DNA of 64,000 bases from Phycisphaerae bacterium (lineage in GTDB: Bacteria > Planctomycetota > Phycisphaerae > Phycisphaerales > SM1A02): assembly GCA_016795065.1 (NCBI GenBank), contig JAEUIU010000053.1, positions 29,934 to 93,933 of the forward strand, read 5' to 3'. The notes under the pieces were generated by a model that had not been told where the DNA came from, did no database searches, and was given only the letters and a program-made list of their open reading frames with translations. A program made the translations under genes and the position numbers. Below are positions 17,206 through 26,171 of the stretch, one piece after another. Each line of letters opens with the position of its first letter. Positions within the stretch are counted from its first letter, which is position 1.

Positions 17206-18248
17206 CGCTCGTTCCCCTCCACCTGGACGGGAACGACCACCGTGACCTGATCGCCAAACGCTGAAACGCCCCACTCCCAAGGAGGCGCAAGCGGTCGCTG
17301 GGGATCCGACGATCGGAGGGTGCCGTTGGCGAGCGGGTCGTGGGCGAGGGCCTCGGTGGCGCGGAAGATGCCGGCCGTCGCCTGAACGGTCAGGGTGGCG
17401 CTCCCATTCAACACCGTGCCCGGCACCAGGCACTCGAGCGTCATGGGCATGCGCACGATCGGAAGGGGGCCGGTCTCGTTGGGCTGGCGAAAGGGGCCCC
17501 CGCCGGGGATGCGCCATGCCGCCGGTTGGCCATTCACGTGCACGTTCTCGATGCGCACGAATCGCCCCGATTCGATGTCGCCATACGTCGCCTGTTGACC
17601 GAGCGCCAAGCGAATGGGGGCCGTCCCACCACCTTTGGGGGCTGGCGTATGGGTTGTATCCAAAGACAGATCCACATAGCTCGCGACCGCGGCATGAACA
17701 TCTCTGCGGCCCGACGGAACCGTATACATGCCGACATACATCAGCGGTGGGCCATAGGGGGCGTTCGCATTCCACCGCTGACCGGAAAGGTCGAACATCA
17801 TGAGGTCGGCGGCGAGCTCGGGATCGAGTTCGTCCCGCTCGGCCCGCTCGACCGCTTCCGCTGCAACCCAGGTTCGGCACCACGCCGGGGCGTCGGGAGC
17901 GCCTGCCCAGCGCATGAGCCACGACGGCGCGAACGTCGTGAACGCCCGTCCGTCGGCCGCTAGAACCTGATCCGTGATGGAAAGCCCGACGCCTCCGCCA
18001 AGGAGAACGAAGCCGACGGCCATCCATCGCCATCGGGTCGCTCGGCGCCCGGTGCGCACGGCCCCGTATCGATGGAGGTCGCGGCCGCACGTGCATCGCG
18101 GAGCGTCATCCCAAGCGACGCCGCGCACGTCGGCGCCGCACCGAACGCATCGCGGCTCATCGCCGCTCCTGCGACCGCGAAAGGCGATAACGCTAATTCC
18201 TGCACCCAAACCGATCAGCCAGCCGCAGGCGATGGCCATGGGGTCCAT
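17202..18248 (-). CDS. Zinc-ribbon membrane protein of unknown function (first of a pair)
   Basis: A 348-residue protein. Residues about 4-23 and 74-92 are hydrophobic helices; between them is a compact zinc ribbon (C34-V-R-C37 with C52-T-C54). The long C-terminal part has a DPELAADLMMFDLSGQ segment and many predicted strands, with no family I recognise. The ribbon sits on the cytoplasmic loop and the large domain on the other face if the usual positive-inside rule holds. The stop overlaps the ATG of the downstream gene by four bases, so the pair is translated together and may form one complex. Function unknown. Confidence 0.82.
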   Translation of the reverse strand: MDPMAIACGWLIGLGAGISVIAFRGRRSGDEPRCVRCGADVRGVAWDDAPRCTCGRDLHRYGAVRTGRRATRWRWMAVGFVLLGGGVGLSITDQVLAADGRAFTTFAPSWLMRWAGAPDAPAWCRTWVAAEAVERAERDELDPELAADLMMFDLSGQRWNANAPYGPPLMYVGMYTVPSGRRDVHAAVASYVDLSLDTTHTPAPKGGGTAPIRLALGQQATYGDIESGRFVRIENVHVNGQPAAWRIPGGGPFRQPNETGPLPIVRMPMTLECLVPGTVLNGSATLTVQATAGIFRATEALAHDPLANGTLRSSDPQRPLAPPWEWGVSAFGDQVTVVVPVQVEGNER

Positions 18249-18352
18249 GGAGCGCTACGGTAGCGTGCGGTTGGTACTCACGCCAGCATTTCCTTGTCGA
18301 CTTTGCTCGTATTGCTATTTTGCTTCAACGGTGAACGCGAGCTCTCTTCTCG

Positions 18353-19402
<1,050 letters not shown>

Positions 19403-19405
19403 GGA

Positions 19406-19431
19406 GCGCGGAAAGGTATGGCTTTCCGCGC
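19406..19431 (-). promoter_or_regulatory. Perfect hairpin just before the deoxyhypusine synthase start
   Basis: On the minus strand GCGCGGAAAG and CTTTCCGCGC form a perfect 10-bp stem with a 6-base loop. The stem ends three bases before the ATG at 19402. No T run follows, so it does not look like a terminator. It would bury the only purine-rich stretch (GGAAAG) available as a ribosome-binding site. A role in translational control is inference. Confidence 0.5.
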
Positions 19432-19457
19432 CGATCCGCAAGCGGTGAGGCCGTTCG

Positions 19458-21686
19458 CTACGCCGCGCGACGCTGTCGCGGTCCCGACAGCCGGCGGCAC
19501 GCCTCGATGAGCTCGATGCGATCGATCGGCTTCGAGGCGTATTCGTCGCATCCGGCCTCGATGCAGGCGATTCGATCGCCTTCCATCGCATGCGCAGTCA
19601 GGGCCAGAATCGGCGTGGTGACGTGAGCGGTCCGCAGCGCTCGTGCGGCGGCGAAGCCGTCCATGAGGGGCATCTGGATGTCCATCAGGATGAGATCGAA
19701 GGGGCGCGCGGTCGCGCGGGCGTTGAGGACCGCTTCCACCGCCCGTTGGCCGTCGCCAACGATGTCGACGGTCGCACCGGCCTTGCGCAGGACAAAGCTG
19801 ATGAGTCGCTGGTTGTCGGGGCCGTCCTCAGCGAGCAGGATTCGAAGCCCATCCAGGGCATTCGGCAGAGTCGTTGGTGGTGTGGCGCCATGCGGGTCAT
19901 GCGGAATGGCGTCGGCGTCGCTGATGAACTCCGTTCCCGCCGGCAGCTTGCCGGTGGCGATCCGCACCCGAAACGTCGAGCCAGTCGGACCCGTCGCATG
20001 CAGCGTGACGTTTCCGCCCAGGAGTTCGGCGAGCTTGCGGCTGATGGTCAGCCCCAGACCCGTGCCGCCGTGCAGTCGGGCCGTGGACGCTTCGGCCTGG
20101 GAGAAGGCGACGAAGAGACGATCCGCCTGCTCCGGGGTGAGGCCGATGCCGGTGTCGATGACATCGACGAGGAGTTGCTCGGCCTGCGGATCGTGGGCGA
20201 GCTGCAGATGCACGCCGCCGCTGCTCGTGAACTTGAGGGCGTTCCCCGCGAGGTTCAGGAGGATCTGCCGGAAGCGCAGGGGATCGCTGACGATGATCGA
20301 TGGCACGCTGCCAACCAAGCGGGCGGAGAGCTCCAGCCCCTTCTGCTCGGCCCGATCGTGGAGGAATTCGACTACCTCGCGAGCCAAGAGGAGCGGCGAG
20401 CAAGGAAGTGGTTCCACCGCCATGCGGCCGGCCTCGATCTTGCTCAGGTCAAGGATGTCGTTGATGACCGCCAGAAGGTGGCGGCCGTTGCGTCGGATGG
20501 TCTCCAGCCCCTCGCGTGCCGACGCGTCTCCGCCAAGCTGCTCGGCGAGGAGATCGCTGAAACCCAGGATCGAGGTCAGCGGCGTGCGCACCTCGTGGCT
20601 CATATTGGCGAGGAACTCGCTCTTGGCGCGGTTGGCCCGTTCTGCGGCGGCTTTCGCGCTCGCCAGGGCCGCCTGCGAGTTGGCGACCCGCTCCAGGAGC
20701 GAGTTCACCTTCGTCGCCAAGTGGCTGAGTTCGTCATGGCCTGTGACGGTGACGCGCGAATCGATGTTCCCCGAAACGCCGATCTGCTGCACCTCGCCAT
20801 GCAGACGGGCGAGCCGACCCAGAACCGTCCAGCGAAGGACGATGAGCGTGAGGCCAATGCAGGCGATGGCGGCAATGGAGAGCGTGATGGCCAGAAGGCG
20901 GGCGGTCTGGGTGGCCTGCTGGTGAACGAATCGGGGAAGGGTGACGGTCGTCAGGAGGGCCGGGCGATCCAGCAAGTCTCGGACGACGCCGACACCCTCG
21001 ATGGTGTCCTCGTCGATGGGCGTAATGACGATGTCGTCCTGGGCTTCGCCAAGTCCGATGGTGCGCACGGCGAGTTCGACGCGGAGCCGCGATCCGATCT
21101 CGTCGAAACGCTCATCATCGAGTCGTTCGCAGAAGAGAATCGTGCCGTGCGACGGCCCTTCGCCTTCACTTGTCAGCACCGCCCGTGAGGCGAGCAGGTA
21201 GATGACGCCATCGATGACCATGACACCATGGCGCTCATCTTCGCTCGTGTCGCCTTCGACGAGGATCTCACGTTGCGACTGGATCGCCTCGATGACGCCG
21301 GGTGGTGCGGTGGGCGAGGCTTCCTCGTCGCTCACCATCGTGAGGGCGTGGACGACACTTCCATCGAGCCGAAAGAAGATCATGCCGTGCAGCTTGAGAG
21401 CTGCGAGGCCGGTCGCGGTCAGGTTCGAGGTGATGTACCCCTCGTTGTGGTCGACCATGAACTGGTATGTGTCGTCCCAGGTCGACCAATCGGCGAGCTT
21501 GGTGCTGAGAGTCTCTGCAGCGAGGTCAATCGCCTGTGCGGCTCGCTCGACGTTCAAACGGGTTGTTCGCTGCTCCACCTCGGAGAAGCCGTGGAGCATG
21601 ACCGTCGAGACGGCAACGTAGAGGGCAACAAGGAGCGCTACCAGCGCCCCGCCCATCGCCAGGGTTGTTCGTCGGGAGAGAGTCAT
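19458..21686 (-). CDS. Hybrid sensor histidine kinase with CHASE4 domain
   Basis: A 742-residue membrane sensor. Membrane helix one is at about residues 9-31, then an extracytoplasmic CHASE4-like domain (about 40-240, with WSTWDDTYQFMVDHN), helix two at about 258-285, and a HAMP segment. HisKA has the phospho-acceptor His364 in NMSHEVRTPL; the ATPase domain shows the N box LLNLAGNALKF, G1 DTGIGL and G2 GGTGLGLTIS. A C-terminal receiver domain (from RILLAEDGPDNQRL) holds Asp669 in LILMDIQMP and the conserved Lys in YASKPID. No separate response regulator gene or output domain is nearby, so the output partner is unknown. The gene precedes the deoxyhypusine synthase gene on the same strand. Confidence 0.94.
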   Translation of the reverse strand: MTLSRRTTLAMGGALVALLVALYVAVSTVMLHGFSEVEQRTTRLNVERAAQAIDLAAETLSTKLADWSTWDDTYQFMVDHNEGYITSNLTATGLAALKLHGMIFFRLDGSVVHALTMVSDEEASPTAPPGVIEAIQSQREILVEGDTSEDERHGVMVIDGVIYLLASRAVLTSEGEGPSHGTILFCERLDDERFDEIGSRLRVELAVRTIGLGEAQDDIVITPIDEDTIEGVGVVRDLLDRPALLTTVTLPRFVHQQATQTARLLAITLSIAAIACIGLTLIVLRWTVLGRLARLHGEVQQIGVSGNIDSRVTVTGHDELSHLATKVNSLLERVANSQAALASAKAAAERANRAKSEFLANMSHEVRTPLTSILGFSDLLAEQLGGDASAREGLETIRRNGRHLLAVINDILDLSKIEAGRMAVEPLPCSPLLLAREVVEFLHDRAEQKGLELSARLVGSVPSIIVSDPLRFRQILLNLAGNALKFTSSGGVHLQLAHDPQAEQLLVDVIDTGIGLTPEQADRLFVAFSQAEASTARLHGGTGLGLTISRKLAELLGGNVTLHATGPTGSTFRVRIATGKLPAGTEFISDADAIPHDPHGATPPTTLPNALDGLRILLAEDGPDNQRLISFVLRKAGATVDIVGDGQRAVEAVLNARATARPFDLILMDIQMPLMDGFAAARALRTAHVTTPILALTAHAMEGDRIACIEAGCDEYASKPIDRIELIEACRRLSGPRQRRAA

Positions 21687-21828
21687 CGTCGGACATCACG
21701 GACAGCCACCTCTCTAGATCGGGTTCCCTGTTCCGGACCTTGATGCCGGAATGCCATGAATCTCCCATGTTGGCTGCGGCGTGCACCCCCCCGGGCGCCC
21801 CTCTCTTGGCGCAGAACGAGCCCGTACC

Positions 21829-23112
21829 ATGGCCCGCGTGACCACCGACCGAGGCGATGATTCGAAGGACGAGCCCGCGGACGGCACCTTGGCCTCTTGG
21901 CAACAGGTGGTCGAAATGCCTGACCTCCTCGAGTCCGCGACAGAAGCCATGAGGCAAGAGCCGAAGGGAGCGGGGGTTGCCGCCATCGCCCGGCTCCGGC
22001 AGCGATGGAGTGAGGAGTGCGTCCGGGTTGCCCTTCATCTGGCCGACGCCCGAGAACGAGCCAGGCTGAAGTTCTCATCCCCGGAACGGTTGGTGTGCGA
22101 TCGCAGTGCGGTCGAGCAGGCCAGTTCAGAGTGCGTCGCGGAGTGGAAGGCCGCCCGCTTTGGCGGGGCGGGTTCACGGGCGGGGGGTCTCCCGATCGTC
22201 GATCTCTGCACGGGCATGGGTGGCGACGCGATGGCGCTTGCTCGCCGAGGCGAGACACTGGCGATCGATCGCTCTGCGCTTCGGGCGTGGATGGCGGGAC
22301 GCAACGCAGGCTGTGCGACGCGCGTCGCGGACGTGACAACGCTCACTTTTCCCGACGCGCTCATTCACATCGATCCGGCGCGGCGCGTGGAAACGGATCG
22401 TCGCCGCAGTCTGACCCCGATCCACACGCCATCGCTCGCCGAGTGTGAGGCGATCACCCGTACCGCGCGTGGTGCGGCGCTCAAGCTTGGTCCGGGCACC
22501 GATCCGGCTCTCATTCCCGCCGATGGGGGACTCGAGTGGATCAGCGAACGGCGCACCCTGATTCAGCTCGTTGTCTGGATGGGGGCGTTGCGCGAAGCGG
22601 TCGAACTCGGTCCGGCCGAACGACTCGCGACGCGATTGCCTGACGGGGTCACGCGGCGCGGTGTACCCGTGGCGGTTCCGATCGCCCATGCGAGCGACTT
22701 CGAGCGATATCTCTTTGTGCCGGATCCGGCGCTGGAACGAAGCCGGCTTCTGGGTGGTCTGGCTCGCGACCTCGGGCTCGCCGAGCCGGCGGCGGGGCTC
22801 GGCCTCGTCACTGGCAACGTCGCGATTGCATCGCCATGGCTTGAGGCCTACGAGATCATCGGACGACCTGCGGCCGATGAACGCCGTATCGCCGACGCGC
22901 TTCGCGGGCTTGGAGCCGACGACGTTCGGGTCCGCACTCGCGGCGGTTCGGTCGACGCGGATGCGTGGACGAAGGCCCTGCGACGGCGATTGGACCGCAA
23001 CGAGCGAGGTTCGGAGTCTCCACCCTCAGCAGGAACCCTCGACGTCTTTCTCCTTCGACTCGGCAATGAACGCCGGGCCTTGATCGCCAAGGCGTGTTCG
23101 CAGCCTGGATGA
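21829..23112 (+). CDS. Class I SAM-dependent methyltransferase with THUMP-like domain
   Basis: About 427 residues from the ATG at 21829; an in-frame GTG at 21781 adds an unlikely 16-residue leader. Residues about 30-110 are helical, then a Rossmann methyltransferase core with motif I VDLCTGMGGDAMALA, and the family-typical HIDPARR motif where the acid and aromatic of motif IV sit. The C-terminal part (from about residue 290: FERYLFVPDPALERS, ASPWLEAYEII) corresponds to the THUMP-like domain found with these enzymes. Substrate is unknown; an RNA target is inferred from the THUMP resemblance. It is divergent from the sensor kinase gene, with a 142-base shared upstream region. Confidence 0.83.
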   Translation: MARVTTDRGDDSKDEPADGTLASWQQVVEMPDLLESATEAMRQEPKGAGVAAIARLRQRWSEECVRVALHLADARERARLKFSSPERLVCDRSAVEQASSECVAEWKAARFGGAGSRAGGLPIVDLCTGMGGDAMALARRGETLAIDRSALRAWMAGRNAGCATRVADVTTLTFPDALIHIDPARRVETDRRRSLTPIHTPSLAECEAITRTARGAALKLGPGTDPALIPADGGLEWISERRTLIQLVVWMGALREAVELGPAERLATRLPDGVTRRGVPVAVPIAHASDFERYLFVPDPALERSRLLGGLARDLGLAEPAAGLGLVTGNVAIASPWLEAYEIIGRPAADERRIADALRGLGADDVRVRTRGGSVDADAWTKALRRRLDRNERGSESPPSAGTLDVFLLRLGNERRALIAKACSQPG

Positions 23113-23128
23113 TGGTCGCCTGAGGCGT

Positions 23129-26083
23129 TCAGGGGGCACAGAAATCGGACGCCAACTGGACGCAGGTTGCGTCCCAGCTCACGGTGCAGCAGGAGTCATC
23201 CAGCACGCAAATGAAGGTGCAGCAGCCGAAGTCATTGCAGTAGGGTTCGGAGTGCTCCTTGAAGCAGTTTCCTGCGTCAGAGGAACCGCAGAAGACGTCT
23301 GCCTCGCAGATGTCGCAGGACTCGCCGGCGAGCACCGCGCAGACCGTGTCCCACTCGATGTCGCAGCAGTACTTGTCCTGATTGCAGACGTCCTCGCAGC
23401 AGTTCTGATCAGAGCAGGCCGGTCCGAGATGCGGTGCACAGCAGTTGCCAGCTTCTGGGTCGCCGCAGTCGGGCTCTGGGCAAGGCGTCTCGCAGGCGCT
23501 CTGGGTCCGGGCAAGCTGGACGCAAACCGAGTCCCAGGTGCCGCCGTTGAGTTCGCAGCAGAAGGGATCCAACGCGCAGACCGCCTCGCAGCAGTTGGCG
23601 TCATCGCAAAGCGGGTAGGCGTGCGGTTCGCAGCATGTTCCGGCACAGGGGTCACCACATTCGTCCACACAGCCGCAGGCCGATTCCTCGCGAGCCAGGC
23701 CCGCACAGGCAATGTCCCACTGGGTGTCGCAGCAGAAGGAGTCGGTCGCACAGACTGCCTCGCAGCAGTTGGTGTCGGCGCAGGCCGGCAGCTCGTGCTC
23801 GTTGCAGCAATCGCCGGTATTGAAGTCGCCGCATTCGGGGAGGTCGCAAAGCCCGGGGCGACGGCGTGTGCCCTTTGCCAAGTCGACGCACGCCGCGTCC
23901 CACACTGTCGCGCAGCACACCGGGTCGACATTGCAGACCGCGTTGCAACATTCGGTGTCGTTGCAGGCCGGGAAGGCCTTCGCGACGAAACAGCTCCCGG
24001 CGGCGGAGTTGCCGCAGAGGCCGCGGCAGCGTTCCTCGGCAATGTCAGCGCAGAGGCCGTCCCACTTGCTGCCGCAGCAGAATGGGTCGATGGTGCAGAC
24101 CGCGTCGCAACAGGCGGCGTCGTCGCAGAAGGGTTGAGTGTGGGGAGCGAAGCAGGATCCGGCGCACCAGTTGCCGCAGCCGATGTCGCCGCAGCACAAG
24201 GAGCGGGCAATGAGGGCACAGTCGGCGTCCCATTGGACCGAGCAGCAACGGGGGTCGAGCGCACAGACGCCCGAGCAGCAGGACTCATCATCACAGCCCG
24301 GGTTGGAGTGCCCCTCGAAGCAGCTTCCGATGCAGGGGCAGTTCCAGCCAATCTCGGGGCGGCAACTTGCCAGAGCTTCGCTGACACAATGGCTGTCCCA
24401 GGCCTCAATGCAACAGACCGGGTCGGTCGCGCAGACCACATTGCAGCACGCGGGGTCTTCGCAGCCCGGCGTGCCATGGGAGCTGGTGCAAGAATCCGGA
24501 CCCGGGCAAGCCGCTTGTCCGAAGCAGACTCCGTAGGCGTAGAGGGCGCAATGCTCGTCCCAGGTGGTGGCACAACAGATCGGGTCGATGTCGCAGACGG
24601 CCGTGCAGCAGATGGGCTCGTTGCAACCGGGCAGGGTATGAGCGATCAGGCAGGAGCCTCGATTTGGGCAGCCGGTGCCCTTGCCGCACACTCCGAGAGC
24701 GATTTCGACACACACCGCGTCCCACCGAACCTCGCAGCAGAAGGGGTCCAGCGACGTGCAGACGTCGACGCAACAGCCAGCGTCCTCGCAACCGGGGAGG
24801 TAGGCGGACGGGACGAAGCAGGATCGCGAGATGGCCGACCCGCAGCTTCGGATCGGGTCGGCGCACAAGGCTTCGGCATAACTCACGCATACGCCGTCCC
24901 ACTGGTCCGAACAGCAGAACGGGTCGACCTTGCAGACCGCATCGCAGCAATCCGGATCGGAGCAGGCGCCGTTGCCGTGGGCCTCGAAGCAGGAACCTGT
25001 GGTGATGTCACCGCAATCGGTGCAGACGATCGGGGCCAGATTGGCGCATTCCTGATCCCACTGGAAGACACAGCAGTTCGGGTCCACCGCACAGACCGCT
25101 TCGCAGCAGCCGGCATCGTCGCAGCCGGGGCTTCGATGGCGCACAAAGCACGATCCCTTGCCCGTCGCGCCGCAGTTGACCGTCTCGGTGCACAGGGCGG
25201 ACGCGGCGTTCTTGCAGGCGACGTCCCAGGTCACGACACAGCAGAACTCGTCGAAGAGGCACACCGTCGCGCAGCACTCCAAGTCGTTGCAGCCTGGATT
25301 GACATGCACGTCCTTGCAGGCGCCCGAGGCAGGATCTCCGCATAGGCAGTTGGTCAGCGTGCAGATCGCCCGAGCCGCTTCGACGCAGCTCACGTCCCAT
25401 TGGCTATCGCAGCAGAACTCATCCAGTGCGCAGACGCTCTCGCAGCAGTCCACGTCATCGCAGAATGGCGTTGCGTGGGCCACGCAGCAGTTGCCAGCGG
25501 CCGGATCCCCGCACCCCGGGCAGAAGAAGGCCGACCACTGGACGCAAACCTCATCCCAGGTCACTGAGCAGCAGACCGGGTCGACCGCACAGACCTTCGC
25601 GCAGCAGGTTGGATCGTTGCAGCCGAAGGTCTCATGCACGTGGTTGCAACGTCCGGCGCCGGGGGCGTCGCAGCCGTTGCAGACGAGTTCCGCACTGGCG
25701 GCGCAATCGGCGTCCCAGGCAACGGTGCAACAGTAGTCCAGCCCGGGAAGCGAGCAGACGTAATTGCAGCAGTTGGATTCGTTGCAGCCGGGCCCGCCAT
25801 TCTCGCTGAGGCAGGAGTTGGAGGAGAGGCCGCAGGAACTGCAGAACTTGACCGCGAGAGCCACGCACAGGTCATCCCACGCCGTCTCGCAACAGGCAGG
25901 TTCGATGGAGCAGACGATGCCGCAGCACTCGCTGTCGTTACAGCCTGGCGAGTCGAGGGACACCTCGACGCAGCTATGTTCGGCGATGCCGCAGATCTCG
26001 GGCGGTTCGCCACCCAAGGCCGGCTGGGCGAGGAGGGCGAGGGCGGCTGCCGCGGCGGTGGTGACGAGAGCGGTGAATCGCAT
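23129..26083 (-). CDS. Secreted protein of 17 tandem cysteine-rich repeats
   Basis: A 984-residue protein with a clear signal peptide (ALVTTAAAAALALLAQPALGG). From residue 38 to the end it consists of 17 repeats, mostly 52-62 residues long. The core of each is C, about 8 residues, C-x-D-x-x-C-C-x-x-V-C, then D-x-x-C-C-x-x-x-W-D-x-x-C-V, then A and a last C, joined by a linker often reading CGDPxAGN/S. Each core has about eight to nine cysteines and an invariant Trp-Asp. No enzyme motif is present. I do not recognise an experimentally studied family; similar WD-C arrays occur in predicted planctomycete secreted proteins. An extracellular disulfide- or metal-rich rod or binding array is inference. 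It follows no obvious partner, though the secreted metzincin gene lies just upstream on the same strand. Confidence 0.9.
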   Translation of the reverse strand: MRFTALVTTAAAAALALLAQPALGGEPPEICGIAEHSCVEVSLDSPGCNDSECCGIVCSIEPACCETAWDDLCVALAVKFCSSCGLSSNSCLSENGGPGCNESNCCNYVCSLPGLDYCCTVAWDADCAASAELVCNGCDAPGAGRCNHVHETFGCNDPTCCAKVCAVDPVCCSVTWDEVCVQWSAFFCPGCGDPAAGNCCVAHATPFCDDVDCCESVCALDEFCCDSQWDVSCVEAARAICTLTNCLCGDPASGACKDVHVNPGCNDLECCATVCLFDEFCCVVTWDVACKNAASALCTETVNCGATGKGSCFVRHRSPGCDDAGCCEAVCAVDPNCCVFQWDQECANLAPIVCTDCGDITTGSCFEAHGNGACSDPDCCDAVCKVDPFCCSDQWDGVCVSYAEALCADPIRSCGSAISRSCFVPSAYLPGCEDAGCCVDVCTSLDPFCCEVRWDAVCVEIALGVCGKGTGCPNRGSCLIAHTLPGCNEPICCTAVCDIDPICCATTWDEHCALYAYGVCFGQAACPGPDSCTSSHGTPGCEDPACCNVVCATDPVCCIEAWDSHCVSEALASCRPEIGWNCPCIGSCFEGHSNPGCDDESCCSGVCALDPRCCSVQWDADCALIARSLCCGDIGCGNWCAGSCFAPHTQPFCDDAACCDAVCTIDPFCCGSKWDGLCADIAEERCRGLCGNSAAGSCFVAKAFPACNDTECCNAVCNVDPVCCATVWDAACVDLAKGTRRRPGLCDLPECGDFNTGDCCNEHELPACADTNCCEAVCATDSFCCDTQWDIACAGLAREESACGCVDECGDPCAGTCCEPHAYPLCDDANCCEAVCALDPFCCELNGGTWDSVCVQLARTQSACETPCPEPDCGDPEAGNCCAPHLGPACSDQNCCEDVCNQDKYCCDIEWDTVCAVLAGESCDICEADVFCGSSDAGNCFKEHSEPYCNDFGCCTFICVLDDSCCTVSWDATCVQLASDFCAP
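23132..25972 (-). repeat. Coding tandem repeat array, 17 units
   Basis: The repeats of the cysteine-rich protein span residues 38-984. Units differ clearly in DNA and protein outside the Cys, Asp and Trp positions, so the array is old rather than freshly expanded. The units with longer inter-repeat linkers (13, 14, 15 and 16) lie near the C-terminus. Unit 15 has three extra residues before the Trp-Asp. Confidence 0.88.
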
Positions 26084-26171
26084 GAGTCTGGTGGCCAGGG
26101 GGCGAAATGGAGGGAAGGGGCGTAGCCGGCTCGACGAATGGGCGTCGCGATCGGTTCAGCGCTCGTTCATC

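Noticed and set aside
23252..25345. 697-residue plus-strand open frame opposite the 17-repeat protein
   Set aside because: It is repetitive only because it reads the complement of the repeats. The minus strand has the signal peptide and the conserved Cys/Trp-Asp pattern.
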